Shown in pieces: positions 8,752 through 18,532 of a stretch of DNA of 64,000 nt (positions are counted from its first letter, which is position 1; every line of letters begins with the position of its first letter). Made by a program: the position numbers and the translations under genes. The stretch comes from Alcanivorax limicola (GTDB taxonomy: Bacteria > Pseudomonadota > Gammaproteobacteria > Pseudomonadales > Alcanivoracaceae), in the NCBI RefSeq assembly GCF_019931215.1, contig NZ_JAIOUB010000004.1, forward strand, positions 248,001 through 312,000. The letters are read 5' to 3'. The notes under the pieces are model-generated. The model saw nothing but the letters and a program-made list of their open reading frames with translations. It was not told the origin of the DNA and searched no databases.

Positions 8752-9816
8752 CTAGAATAAAAAACGCGCCTGCAGTTGCAACGTCAAACTGTGAGCGCGA
8801 TGCACGGCAAGCTCATCGGTGCCCAGTTGCAGCGCCAGGCGGCGCTGCCGGTCGCTGACACCCAGGTGCCATTGCCCCATACGGGCTTCGTACCCGGCAT
8901 ACACGTCAAGGCCACCTTGTTGCAGGCTGACACCCGGCCGCAGGTATAACCGTTCCAGAAAATATTCCCCGTCCAGACGCCACTGCCAGCGGTCATGCTG
9001 CCAGCGACTTTCAAAGCGCGTGTAACGCGGCAACTGTTGATGGAAACCGGAAACACCTCGCACCCCACTGAACAGTGGCCGCAAACTGAAGCCGTCATCA
9101 TTGCGCCCTTCGCTATCGATACCGCCCCGCGTAAACGGCGCATCGCGCCACACCAACCGGGACCAGGCATCCTGGATCTCCAGCGCCAGGGCAAGACGCT
9201 CACCCTGCCAGTGCAGTCGCACATCCAGCGCAGCACCGTAGCCATCCGGTGCGGGCACCTGGTGATCAAACAGCAGATCGCGGCTGTAGCGATAATCGAT
9301 CGTCGCCTGCCCGGCGTAGCGGTCTTCGTCGGCAGACAACTGCCCCTGCAAGCGGCCTTCCTGCAAGTCCATGCCCTGCAGCAGACTGACCCAGGCATCG
9401 ACACCGAAACCCGATGACGTGGCCCCATGCCAGCCGATTCTGAGCCCCTGGCTGCGTTGATGCCGGGCGTCCAGGAACAGCGTGTAATCACGATCCTCTG
9501 CCAGCGGTTGATCGTTGCGGTCGCGCCAATAAATGTCAGCGGTATCCGGCGAGAAACGCAGGACATGGTCGTAGCGCTGGAGATACGCCAGCGACATCGA
9601 ACCCGACTGCACCCCCAGCAATAACCGGTTGCGGGTCCAGCCCTGACGCCCGTCACGCAATGGCGCTTGCCACTGGCCGGCAAATGCCTTGACGGGCACC
9701 GGTTCGGCCACCGCCCGGGAGGTCAGCTCTGCAAATATCGTCTGGGCAAAAGCGGGAGCGCCCGCGCAGGCCATCAACATGACCAGTACGCGGGCGCCCC
9801 CTCGGATCAACATCAT
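8752..9816 (-). CDS. Exported, probably outer-membrane beta-barrel protein of unknown function
   Basis: 354 residues with a signal peptide ending APAFA (about residue 24). The mature part is rich in alternating aromatic/polar strands (for example WQWRLDGEYFLERLYL and LDVYAGYEARMGQWHLGV) and ends LQLQARFLF, a terminal Phe typical of BAM-assembled barrels. No family recognised. It starts 10 bp after the stop of the acidic lipoprotein gene upstream, so the two are likely co-transcribed and may work together at the outer membrane. The start could be Met1 (9816) or Met2 (9813). Confidence 0.7.
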   Translation of the reverse strand: MMLIRGGARVLVMLMACAGAPAFAQTIFAELTSRAVAEPVPVKAFAGQWQAPLRDGRQGWTRNRLLLGVQSGSMSLAYLQRYDHVLRFSPDTADIYWRDRNDQPLAEDRDYTLFLDARHQRSQGLRIGWHGATSSGFGVDAWVSLLQGMDLQEGRLQGQLSADEDRYAGQATIDYRYSRDLLFDHQVPAPDGYGAALDVRLHWQGERLALALEIQDAWSRLVWRDAPFTRGGIDSEGRNDDGFSLRPLFSGVRGVSGFHQQLPRYTRFESRWQHDRWQWRLDGEYFLERLYLRPGVSLQQGGLDVYAGYEARMGQWHLGVSDRQRRLALQLGTDELAVHRAHSLTLQLQARFLF

Positions 9817-9826
9817 CGAAGCGACT

Positions 9827-12100
9827 TCAGTAGAGCGTTTCGATGCTGCCGTCGCGCCAGCTGATCAGCAGCGTGCCGTTTTCATCACGCACCGTGCCCA
9901 GATCGGCCCCGTCGCGCATGATCACACCGGCACCCCGGTTCGGATCAATCTGGATCGACATGCCCTGAGTATCGTCGATGGTAATCAACGGCAGTTCCGC
10001 ATCGGCCAGCGCGTCACCCAGTGAATCGGCATCACTGTCCAGTTCGGTCCGGAAACGGATGGTGTCACTGCCCAGTACGGCGGTCAGGGAAAACTCGGCC
10101 GCCAGGAAACCGGAGCGGGTGGCCACCAGGGTGATATCGCCCGCAGGCAGATTGTTGGCCAGGCGCGCAAAGGTGTTCAGGGAGAACGTGCCCGCCAGGA
10201 AGTTATCCGCATTTTCATTGGCTGCCACGTCATCCAGATCGCTGATCTCGACACTGCCAATGTTGTCCAGTTGCAGTGCAAAGCTGGCGCGGAAATGCGT
10301 TTCGCCCGCCTGGAAATCACCGGACAGCGTGAGTACACGGGGCACAATCAGCAGCTGACGTGCCAGCGTGGCACCCTCGGCATCCCCCTCGATATCCAGT
10401 TCATCACCGATGGCGTCGGCCAGTGAGGCATTACGTACCAGCTGCAAGCGGAAGTTACCCGTAAAAGCGCCCGCTTCCACACCCGGTGTCGCGCCCCGCG
10501 AAATGGTCAGGCCACCGCGAAAATCGACTTCTTCGAGCACCAGACTGGCTGGCGGAAAATCGCCCTCGAGTTCGTTGTCGCCCAACGGCAACGCGAATGC
10601 CTCGTTAAGACGAATCAACAAGCGCGTCTCGTCGTCCACCTCGAACTGGTTGCCGCTGCGCTGCGCGGTGCCGCCCAACGATGCAGTGAAGACCGGCCCG
10701 ATGGTCACCATCTCTTCGTCCAGATCCGCCATCACATCAGCAAGCCCGACGGAGATATTGAGCGTCGCGCCGCGCAAGCTGCCGGCTGACAAGGTAGCCG
10801 TCTCGCCATCCGCGCTCACGACGACCGTGCCCGCCGCGGCGTCGATATCCCGGCCTTCCAGACCATCCTCAAAGAAATCGAACATCTGGGTCAGCGCCTC
10901 TTCCAGCGAAATATTCTCGCCATCGCCAATCAGCAGATGCACCGCCATCGCCACAGCCGCTTCACCAAAGTCGTTCGGCATGCCGTTGAGGTCATCATCT
11001 TCGTCCACCAGCAGATTGGCGATGTGCCCGACATCGTCCAGGCGGGCGCGCACCGTGTCACGCACCTCGAAGTTGTTGTCGTTATCCAGATAGGTGTTGA
11101 TAAAGTCCTCGACAACACCACGCAGGCGGGCCACAAACTGTTTCGCTTCTGCCACCGCATCTTCCGGAATATCCAGCTCGGCATCAGCAACACAGGCGCC
11201 CGGATCACAGCTCTCGAGCACCGCGTTCACCGGCTCGCTCGCCAGCGTTGCTGCAACATCCAGGCCATTGATCTCGACATTCACGGCATCACGCACATCG
11301 CTGATGGCACCGGCCAGCTGATCAATGCTGTCACGCTGCAGGCTGTTTGCTGCAATGTCCGTTTCCAGCGCCGCAATCACCGCCGAGAAGTTTCCGCCTT
11401 CCTGCGCCGCCAGCACAGCGAAGGAGGCATTCAGCAGGGTGTCGCGCACGTCGGCAATATCAGCCTGATTGTTGGCCACTGTCAGATCCACCGGCTGCAT
11501 CAGGGCGGGGTCCCGCGCCAGGCCCAGCAGGTTGCGCACCACGTTGTTGGATGAGCGCACATTCCGCGCCCCGGTCGGCTGACCGGCGTAGTGGCGCTCC
11601 ACCAGGGTGGTCAGCGGTGTGATGGCGGCGCTGACCGTCAGGGACGTGTCATCCACCTGCACCAGGCTGCTCATCTCAAAGGTCAGCGGATAGGTATCAC
11701 CGAACGCCACAGCCGGCGTCTCGCCGACAGCCGGCACACAGATCGGCGCATCACAAACCACGGTGGCGGCATCCCGCTCACCGCGCTCTTCCGAAGTCGG
11801 CGCTCGCAGCAACAGCCGCACGGCGCCCTGGGTGCCAACCGGCAGCGCCAGGCTGTAGGTGCCATTCACCGGATCGGTAAAGGCGGTTGCCAACGGCAAA
11901 GCCTCGGCGTCATCTGCCGGAAAGGCCTCAACCAGCGCATTGCGCACGATGCCTTTGGCGGCACCGCCGCCCAGCGTCGCGCCCTCGGCCGGAGTCCGGG
12001 ACGAAGAGGAAGAACTGCCGCCGCACGCGGTCAGCAGCAACGCAGCCATGGTAATACCCACCATGGCTGTCAGGGGACGAAAATGACGGAAACGCGCCAT
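9827..12100 (-). CDS. Large acidic lipoprotein, unknown function
   Basis: 757 residues. The signal peptide ends LLTAC with the lipid Cys at 26, followed by GGSSSSSS. A short carboxypeptidase-regulatory-like region (GIVRNALVEAFPA...NGTYSLALP) comes next, then a helical part, then a long Asp/Glu-rich beta-strand region made of ~60-residue repeats of the kind 'LVLEEVDFRGGLTISRG'. The start was moved from TTG 12118 to ATG 12100 because AAGGAG lies 7 nt upstream of the ATG. No enzyme motif was seen. High acid content fits a calcium- or salt-adapted surface protein, but this is inference. It leads the two-gene unit with the barrel-like protein. Confidence 0.75.
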   Translation of the reverse strand: MARFRHFRPLTAMVGITMAALLLTACGGSSSSSSRTPAEGATLGGGAAKGIVRNALVEAFPADDAEALPLATAFTDPVNGTYSLALPVGTQGAVRLLLRAPTSEERGERDAATVVCDAPICVPAVGETPAVAFGDTYPLTFEMSSLVQVDDTSLTVSAAITPLTTLVERHYAGQPTGARNVRSSNNVVRNLLGLARDPALMQPVDLTVANNQADIADVRDTLLNASFAVLAAQEGGNFSAVIAALETDIAANSLQRDSIDQLAGAISDVRDAVNVEINGLDVAATLASEPVNAVLESCDPGACVADAELDIPEDAVAEAKQFVARLRGVVEDFINTYLDNDNNFEVRDTVRARLDDVGHIANLLVDEDDDLNGMPNDFGEAAVAMAVHLLIGDGENISLEEALTQMFDFFEDGLEGRDIDAAAGTVVVSADGETATLSAGSLRGATLNISVGLADVMADLDEEMVTIGPVFTASLGGTAQRSGNQFEVDDETRLLIRLNEAFALPLGDNELEGDFPPASLVLEEVDFRGGLTISRGATPGVEAGAFTGNFRLQLVRNASLADAIGDELDIEGDAEGATLARQLLIVPRVLTLSGDFQAGETHFRASFALQLDNIGSVEISDLDDVAANENADNFLAGTFSLNTFARLANNLPAGDITLVATRSGFLAAEFSLTAVLGSDTIRFRTELDSDADSLGDALADAELPLITIDDTQGMSIQIDPNRGAGVIMRDGADLGTVRDENGTLLISWRDGSIETLY

Positions 12101-12380
12101 CACATTACTCCTTGTCAAAATGGGATAAGAAACTGTCCCTGGTTTGGATGGCCCTCACGCCCGCTTTGAACACTTTCCGCAAGCAGACGGTTCAGGTTCC
12201 GGGAAGTCAGACAGATCAGGCTAGACTGGCGACACCGCACCGGCGTCACCCATATGGGGGAAAGCGCGCCCGGTCTTTCATCACGTCGCGCTTTCGGATA
12301 GCGTATGCAGCCTGATGGATGCCGGGGCGCGGCCCTGGCGCATTCCTGGATAACCCTTTGATTTTTATGGCAGCCCGCTA

Positions 12381-14048
12381 ATGTCTCAGTACATCTTCAC
12401 CATGGATCGGGTCGGCAAGATCGTTCCGCCCAAGAAACACATTCTCAAGGATATTTCCCTGTCGTTTTTTCCCGGCGCCAAAATCGGCGTGCTGGGCCTC
12501 AACGGTTCGGGCAAATCCACGCTGCTGCGCATCATGGCCGGGGTCGACAAGGACTTTATCGGCGAAGCGCGGCCCCAGCCCGGTATCAAGATTGGCTACC
12601 TGCCGCAGGAGCCGGAGCTGGACGCTTCCAAGAACGTACGCGAGATCGTCGAGGAATCTCTGGGCGACATTCGCGGCGCCCAGGCACGGCTGGAGGAGGT
12701 CTATGCCGCCTACGCCGAGGAGAATGCGGATTTTGACAAGCTGGCCGAGGAACAGGGCCGCCTGGAAGCCATCATCGAAACCGCCGACGCGCACAATCTG
12801 GAGCGCAAGCTGGAGATTGCCGCCGACGCCCTGCGCCTGCCGCCCTGGGAAGCCAGCGTCGAGCACCTCTCCGGCGGGGAGCGTCGTCGTGTGGCCCTGT
12901 GCCGCCTGATTCTCTCCGCACCGGACATGCTGCTGCTGGACGAACCCACCAACCACCTGGATGCGGAATCCGTGGCCTGGCTGGAGCGCTACCTGCACGA
13001 CTTCCAGGGCACTGTCGTGGCCGTGACCCACGACCGCTACTTCCTCGACAACTCCTGCGAGTGGATTCTGGAACTCGACCGTGGCGAGGGCATTCCCTGG
13101 AAAGGCAATTACACCTCCTGGCTGGAGCAGAAAGAAGCGCGACTGGAGCGCGAAGCCAAGAGCGAAAGCGCCCACCGCAAAACCGTGGAAAAAGAACTGG
13201 AGTGGGTGCGCCAGAATCCGAAAGGCCGCCGCGCCAAGAACAAGGCACGGGTGGCAGCCTTCGAAGAACTGGCCAGCACCGAATTCCAGCAGCGCAACGA
13301 AACCCAGGAACTCTACATCCCGCCCGGCCCGCGTCTCGGCGAGAAGGTGTTTGATCTGGAAAATGTCGGCAAGCAGTTTGGCGACAAGTTGCTGTATGAA
13401 AATCTCACCATGAGCGTGCCGCGCGGCGCCATTGTCGGCATCATCGGCCCCAACGGCGCCGGTAAGACCACACTGTTCCGCATCCTCACCGGTGAAGAGC
13501 AGCCCGATCACGGCAGCGTCGACATCGGTGACACCGTGCAGCTCGCCTATGTCGACCAGAGCCGTGAAGACCTGGATGGCAGCAAGTCCGTGTGGGAAGA
13601 AATTTCCGGCGGTGCCGACATCCTCAAGATCGGCAATCATGAGGTGCCGTCCCGCGCCTATCTGGGCCGCTTCAACTTCAAGGGCCAGGATCAGCAGAAG
13701 CGGGTCAAGGATCTGTCCGGTGGTGAACGCAACCGGTTGCATCTGGCCAAGCTGCTGAAACAGGGCGCCAATGTATTGCTGCTGGATGAGCCCACCAACG
13801 ATCTGGATGTGGAAACCCTGCGCGCACTGGAAGAGGCGCTGCTCGCCTTCCCCGGCTGCGCCATCGTGATTTCCCACGATCGCTGGTTTCTCGATCGCGT
13901 CGCGACGCATATACTGGCGTTCGAGGGCAACTCCGAAGTGGAGTGGTTCGAAGGAAGCTATACAGAATACGAAGCTTATCGGCGCAAGAAGTTGGGGGAC
14001 GACGCCTTGCAGCCGAAACGCACTAAATATAAAAAGATCAGCGTCTGA
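12381..14048 (+). CDS. ettA: Energy-dependent translational throttle EttA (ABC-F)
   Basis: 555 residues, two ABC ATPase domains without membrane segments. Walker A motifs are GLNGSGKST and GPNGAGKTT, and both signature motifs are present (LSGGERRRV and LSGGERNRL). The linker region with 'RAKNKARVAAFEEL' fits the P-site tRNA-interacting arm. EttA binds the ribosomal E site and gates the first elongation step according to ATP level. Size and sequence match the family end to end. It is divergent from the acidic lipoprotein; the 280-bp gap between them holds no recognisable gene. Confidence 0.96.
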   Translation: MSQYIFTMDRVGKIVPPKKHILKDISLSFFPGAKIGVLGLNGSGKSTLLRIMAGVDKDFIGEARPQPGIKIGYLPQEPELDASKNVREIVEESLGDIRGAQARLEEVYAAYAEENADFDKLAEEQGRLEAIIETADAHNLERKLEIAADALRLPPWEASVEHLSGGERRRVALCRLILSAPDMLLLDEPTNHLDAESVAWLERYLHDFQGTVVAVTHDRYFLDNSCEWILELDRGEGIPWKGNYTSWLEQKEARLEREAKSESAHRKTVEKELEWVRQNPKGRRAKNKARVAAFEELASTEFQQRNETQELYIPPGPRLGEKVFDLENVGKQFGDKLLYENLTMSVPRGAIVGIIGPNGAGKTTLFRILTGEEQPDHGSVDIGDTVQLAYVDQSREDLDGSKSVWEEISGGADILKIGNHEVPSRAYLGRFNFKGQDQQKRVKDLSGGERNRLHLAKLLKQGANVLLLDEPTNDLDVETLRALEEALLAFPGCAIVISHDRWFLDRVATHILAFEGNSEVEWFEGSYTEYEAYRRKKLGDDALQPKRTKYKKISV

Positions 14049-14088
14049 CGGCGGGCCGACCCTTTTCCGACCCGCGGGGCTCTGATCC

Positions 14089-14460
14089 ATGGATGAGCTT
14101 ATGATTTCGGAAAAGCGTCGGTTTCCGCGCACGCCCTTTGATGGCGAGGCGCACCTGGAGATTCAGGGCAGGCTGTTCAGCGTGGAGGTCATGGATCTGT
14201 CGCTGCGCGGCGCACTGATCAATGAGCCTTCAGGTTTCCCGTTGCCTCTCGGGGAGGCGGCGTCACTCAAATTGCTGATGGAGGATTCGGATATTCGCAT
14301 CCTCCTGCCTTGCACCGTGGTGCGCACCAACAAGGGCATGGCAGGCATGGCGTTCACCACCATCGACGTGGAAGCCATGCAGCACCTGCGGCGTTTGCTG
14401 GCACTGCATCTGGGCGAAGACGACGGCATGGATGCATTGTGGCTGCTGGAAGACACCTGA
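14089..14460 (+). CDS. PilZ-domain protein
   Basis: 123 residues, a single PilZ domain. Both c-di-GMP-binding motifs are visible: RRFPRTPF (RxxxR-type) and DLSLRG (D/N-x-S-x-x-G). It probably senses cyclic di-GMP. Two starts are possible, ATG 14089 or ATG 14101 (MISEKRR); the second has GGATGAG just upstream. The gene lies 40 bp after ettA and converges on radA. Confidence 0.85.
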   Translation: MDELMISEKRRFPRTPFDGEAHLEIQGRLFSVEVMDLSLRGALINEPSGFPLPLGEAASLKLLMEDSDIRILLPCTVVRTNKGMAGMAFTTIDVEAMQHLRRLLALHLGEDDGMDALWLLEDT

Positions 14461-14500
14461 GCCTGCAACGCTGAGCCTGCACCGCTGACCCGACACCGGG

Positions 14501-15868
14501 CTACAGGTGCTCCAGTGCCTCGGCCAGGGTTGCCACGGCAATCACTTCCATCCCGGCCAATGGCTGACGCGGACTGTTCCCCCGCGGGATGATCGCTTTG
14601 CGGAAACCGTGCTTGGCCGCTTCCGACAAGCGATCCTGCCCCTGGGGCACGGGACGTATTTCACCGGAAAGCCCCACCTCACCGAACACCACCAGCTCTT
14701 TCGGCAATGCCTTGTCGCGGAAGCTCGACACAATGGCCAGCAACAGCGCCAGATCCGCCCCGGTCTCCATCACCTTGACGCCGCCCACCACGTTGGCAAA
14801 CACATCCTGGTCGCCCACCTGAATGCCGCCGTGGCGGTGTAACACCGCCAACAGCATCGCCAGCCGGTTCTGCTCCAGGCCGACACAGACGCGGCGCGGG
14901 TTACCGAAATGACTCTGGTCGACCAGCGCCTGCAACTCCACCAGCAGCGGCCGCGTGCCCTCCCAGACAATCGTCACCAACGAACCGGAGGCGATCTCCT
15001 CCGCACGATTGAGAAAAATGGCGGACGGGTTCTTGACCTCTTTCAGGCCCTCGCCAGTCATCGCGAATACACCCAGCTCATTGACGGCGCCAAAGCGATT
15101 CTTCAGGCCGCGCAGTGTCCGGAAACGGGAATCGGTGGAATCCTCCAGCATCAGCGAGCAATCGATCATATGCTCCAGCACCTTCGGCCCCGCCAGGGTG
15201 CCATCCTTGGTGACGTGCCCGACCAGCATCAACACCGTACCGCTCTGTTTGGCAAAGCGCGTCAGCGCCGCTGCGGATTCGCGCACCTGGGCCACCGAGC
15301 CCGGCGCCGACTGCAACGCCGCCAGATACATCACCTGAATCGAGTCGATCACCAGAATGGCCGGCTTTTCCTTGTGGGCCAGCTCGATGATGCGCTCGAC
15401 ATCCGTCTCTGCCGCCAACTGCAACCGGTCACGCGGCAATTGCAGTCGCTCCGCACGCATGGCCACCTGGGCCGGCGATTCTTCCCCGGTGATATAGAGA
15501 CAGCTACGTTGTTGCGCCAACCGGCACAGGGTCTGCAATAGCAGCGTGGATTTACCTGCACCCGGATGACCACCGATCAGAATGGCCGAGCCGGGCACCA
15601 GCCCGCCCCCCAGCACGCGATCCAGCTCACCGATCCCGGTGGTAATACGCGGTGTCTCGGTCAGCTCGATCTGATCCAGACGCTGCACCGCCGCCAGTTC
15701 CCCGGCAAACCCGGTGCGCGGCGCCGCACGGCCGGCCGCAGGTGTGGAGGGATCGGTGACAAATTCACTGAGCGTATTCCAGGCGCCGCAGGCAGCACAC
15801 TGGCCTTGCCACTTGGGAAAATCAGCGCCGCACTCGGTGCAGACGTAGGCTGTCTTTCTCTTCGCCAT
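14501..15868 (-). CDS. radA: DNA repair protein RadA (Sms)
   Basis: 455 residues: an N-terminal four-cysteine zinc finger (CTECGADF...CAACGAWN), a RecA-like core with Walker A GGHPGAGKST, the RadA-specific KNRFG motif (LKNRFGAVNE), and a Lon-protease-like C-terminal domain. It drives branch migration and helps process recombination intermediates. The start MAKRKTAYVC is typical. alr lies directly downstream of dnaB and just before this gene, so the cluster runs dnaB-alr-radA. Confidence 0.97.
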   Translation of the reverse strand: MAKRKTAYVCTECGADFPKWQGQCAACGAWNTLSEFVTDPSTPAAGRAAPRTGFAGELAAVQRLDQIELTETPRITTGIGELDRVLGGGLVPGSAILIGGHPGAGKSTLLLQTLCRLAQQRSCLYITGEESPAQVAMRAERLQLPRDRLQLAAETDVERIIELAHKEKPAILVIDSIQVMYLAALQSAPGSVAQVRESAAALTRFAKQSGTVLMLVGHVTKDGTLAGPKVLEHMIDCSLMLEDSTDSRFRTLRGLKNRFGAVNELGVFAMTGEGLKEVKNPSAIFLNRAEEIASGSLVTIVWEGTRPLLVELQALVDQSHFGNPRRVCVGLEQNRLAMLLAVLHRHGGIQVGDQDVFANVVGGVKVMETGADLALLLAIVSSFRDKALPKELVVFGEVGLSGEIRPVPQGQDRLSEAAKHGFRKAIIPRGNSPRQPLAGMEVIAVATLAEALEHL

Positions 15869-15903
15869 AATCGAATCCGCTTGGCATTATCCGCATTCGC
15901 CGC

Positions 15904-16986
15904 TCAGGGCCGCGCCACCCGACGTTCGACGCGCGCCGTCACCTGGCAGAACAATTCATAACTGATGGTGCCGCAGGCGGCGGCCACCTCATCAACACTG
16001 ACCGTATCGCCCCACAACTCCACCTCATCGCCCACCACCGCGCGGGGCAAATCCGTCAGATCGATGGTCAGCATGTCCATGGAGACGCGGCCCGCCAGAC
16101 CGGTGCGCGCACCGCCCACAGCGACCGGTGTGCCTGCCGGCGCATGGCGGGGATAGCCGTCGCCGTAACCGATGGCCACCACGCCGATGCGGCTGGGGCG
16201 CTGGGCCGTCCAGCTGGCGCCATAACCCACGCTGTCACCCGCCGGAATCGTGTTGATGGCAATCAGGCGCGCGGCGAGGCGCTGGGTCACCATCAGGCCT
16301 TGATCCGCCAGCGCTTGCCCGGCCAGGGGCGCGCTGCCGTAAAGCATGATCCCCGGGCGCACCAGCGCGCCATGGCTGTCCGGGTAGCGACACAGGGCGG
16401 CCGAGTTGGCGGCGGTAAACGGCAGATCATGTTGTGCGGCCAGCGTTTTCAGTGCCGCCAGTTGCGTGGCCGACAGCGGATCGTCCCGCTCGTCTGCGCA
16501 GGCGAAGTGGGTCATCAAACCGGCCACGGTGACACCGGGCAGCCTCGACAACCGGGACAGCGCCCCGGCACAGGCCGCCGGCGGCACGCCGATACGATGC
16601 ATGCCGGTGTCGCACTTCAGCCACACCACCAGCGGCGTTGTACCGGCCCGCGCCGCCAGCAATTCAAGCTGCCAGAGACTGTGCACGACCAACTCGAGAC
16701 CCAGCGCGCCAGCTTCGCTCAACTCGTCCGCATCGAACGGGCCCTCCAACAGCATCACCGGGGCGGTGCAGCCGAGCGAGCGCAACGTGCGCGCCTCATC
16801 CAGCACTGCCACGCCAAAGCCGTCCACATAGGGCGACAGCGCACTCAGCGCCAGCGCGGTGCCGTGCCCGTAGGCATTGGCCTTGACCATGGCATAGACC
16901 CGCGCATCGCCTGCCAGCGCACGCGCCCGCCGGGCATTGGCGGCGAGCGCCGCCGGGCGCAGTGTGAGCACGGTTCCTCTGCTCAC
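15904..16986 (-). CDS. alr: Alanine racemase, biosynthetic
   Basis: 360 residues. The PLP lysine sits in AMVKANAYGHG near the N-terminus. The second catalytic region (SVGYGASW) and the C-terminal GRVSMDMLTIDL motif are present. It supplies D-alanine for peptidoglycan. The open frame reaches 17163, inside dnaB, so a start within it is needed: GTG 16986 gives SRGTVLTLRPAALAANARR, the usual length and register. GTG 16971 is the alternative. It begins 16 bp after the dnaB stop, which argues for one transcript. Confidence 0.93.
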   Translation of the reverse strand: MSRGTVLTLRPAALAANARRARALAGDARVYAMVKANAYGHGTALALSALSPYVDGFGVAVLDEARTLRSLGCTAPVMLLEGPFDADELSEAGALGLELVVHSLWQLELLAARAGTTPLVVWLKCDTGMHRIGVPPAACAGALSRLSRLPGVTVAGLMTHFACADERDDPLSATQLAALKTLAAQHDLPFTAANSAALCRYPDSHGALVRPGIMLYGSAPLAGQALADQGLMVTQRLAARLIAINTIPAGDSVGYGASWTAQRPSRIGVVAIGYGDGYPRHAPAGTPVAVGGARTGLAGRVSMDMLTIDLTDLPRAVVGDEVELWGDTVSVDEVAAACGTISYELFCQVTARVERRVARP

Positions 16987-17002
16987 CGGGCCGCGCTCGC
17001 CG

Positions 17003-18385
17003 TCATTCGGAGTAGTCCTGATAGTATTCCGGCGCCAGATCATCGAAGCGGGTGAACTCACCGCGGAACGCCAGACGAATGGTGCCGATGGGGCCGTTAC
17101 GCTGCTTGCCGATAATAATTTCGGCGATGCCCTTTTCCTGCGAGTCCTTGTTGTAGACCTCATCGCGGTACAGGAACACGATCACATCCGCGTCCTGCTC
17201 GATCGCCCCGGATTCCCGCAGGTCGGACATGACCGGCCGTTTATTCGGGCGTTGTTCCAGCGAGCGGTTCAACTGCGAGAGCACCACCACCGGCACACCC
17301 AGCTCCTTGGCCAGCCCTTTCACAGAGCGGGAGATTTCCGAGATTTCGTTAACCCGGTTATCCGAGCCCGGCACCTGCATCAACTGCAGGTAATCGATCA
17401 TGATCATGCCCAGCCCGCCGCATTCGCGTGCTACCCGGCGCGCCCGGGCGCGCATTTCCATGGGCGACAGGCCGCCTGTGTCATCAATGAACAGCTTGCG
17501 CTCGGACAGCAACTGGATCGCCGAACTGATGCGCGGCCAGTCATCCGCTTCCAATCGCCCGGAACGCACATTCTGCTGATTAATGCGCCCCAGCGACGAC
17601 AGCATCCGCATAACCAGACTGTCCGAGGGCATCTCCATGGAAAACACCAGCACCGGCTTGTCTTCCTTGATGGCCACATGCTCCACCAGGTTCATAGCGA
17701 ACGTGGTTTTTCCCATTGAGGGCCGAGCCGCCACCACGATCATGTCGGCGGGCTGCATGCCGGAGGTCATGCGATCGAGCTCGGTAAAGCCGGTGGACAG
17801 GCCGGTCACCGCAGACTTGGTGCGGTACAGCTCATCGATCCTGTCGACAGCTTTCTTGAGGATGCTCTTGATGCCCTCCGGGCCGGTGCCGCGATTCTGC
17901 TGCTCGGCAATCTCGAAGATGGCGGACTCGGCCTGGTCCAGAATCTCGTTACTGGATGCCCCTTCGGGGCGGAAGGCGCGGTCGGCCACTTTCTGGGAAA
18001 TCTGGATCAGTTGCCGCAGTATCGAGCGCTCGCGCACGATATCCGCATAGGCGGCAATGTTGGCCGCACTGGGGGTATTGCGGGACAGTTCGGAGAGGTA
18101 GGCGATACCGCCTGCGGTGTCCAACTGACCCAGCTGCTCCAGCGCCTCGGAGACGGTCACCAGATCGCGTGGCTGATCCTGCTCCACCAGCTGCACCATG
18201 ACGCGGAAGATCAGCCGGTGATCCTTGCGATAGAAATCCTGCTCGCCGAGTCGCTCGGAGACCTGATCCCAGGCGTCGTTGTTGAGCATCAGACCGCCCA
18301 GGACAGCCTGTTCGGCTTCGACGGAATTGGGCGGCAGGCGCAGCGCCTCAGGCAGATGCTGATCTAGTCCGGTCACATCATTCAT
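17003..18385 (-). CDS. dnaB: Replicative DNA helicase DnaB
   Basis: 460 residues: an N-terminal collar domain (residues 15-120) followed by a RecA-like helicase domain with Walker A in ARPSMGKTT and the DnaB motifs 'MIDYLQLM' and 'LSQLNRSLEQRPNKRP'. No intein interrupts it. It unwinds DNA at the replication fork as a hexamer. It follows the rplI gene across a strong terminator, so it probably has its own promoter. The sequence just before its start contains ATGACATGACC, resembling that before nrdR. Confidence 0.98.
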   Translation of the reverse strand: MNDVTGLDQHLPEALRLPPNSVEAEQAVLGGLMLNNDAWDQVSERLGEQDFYRKDHRLIFRVMVQLVEQDQPRDLVTVSEALEQLGQLDTAGGIAYLSELSRNTPSAANIAAYADIVRERSILRQLIQISQKVADRAFRPEGASSNEILDQAESAIFEIAEQQNRGTGPEGIKSILKKAVDRIDELYRTKSAVTGLSTGFTELDRMTSGMQPADMIVVAARPSMGKTTFAMNLVEHVAIKEDKPVLVFSMEMPSDSLVMRMLSSLGRINQQNVRSGRLEADDWPRISSAIQLLSERKLFIDDTGGLSPMEMRARARRVARECGGLGMIMIDYLQLMQVPGSDNRVNEISEISRSVKGLAKELGVPVVVLSQLNRSLEQRPNKRPVMSDLRESGAIEQDADVIVFLYRDEVYNKDSQEKGIAEIIIGKQRNGPIGTIRLAFRGEFTRFDDLAPEYYQDYSE

Positions 18386-18445
18386 CGTGGGTCATGTCAT
18401 CCATGGGCGCTCATTGCGGCTTGAGTATATCAGGGGGCCCCACAC

Positions 18446-18479
18446 AAAAAACGGGCACTGCCCCGAAAGGCAGTGCCCG
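18446..18479 (-). terminator. Intrinsic terminator of the rpsF-priB-rpsR-rplI operon
   Basis: Stem arms 18452-18462 and 18469-18479 (CGGGCACTGCC/GGCAGTGCCCG), 6-nt loop. Read on the minus strand it is followed by six T (complement of 18446-18451). This is a textbook rho-independent terminator, placed between rplI and dnaB. A second imperfect hairpin (GGCACCG...CGGTGCC, about 18485-18515) precedes it. Confidence 0.9.
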
Positions 18480-18532
18480 CATTGTGGCACCGCGCCCCCG
18501 GAGGGGCAATCGGTGCCGGCATCAGCCGGAAA

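Noticed and set aside
12378-14132. 584-codon open frame antisense to ettA
   Set aside because: Antisense shadow of a fully conserved ettA; composition reflects third-position GC bias.
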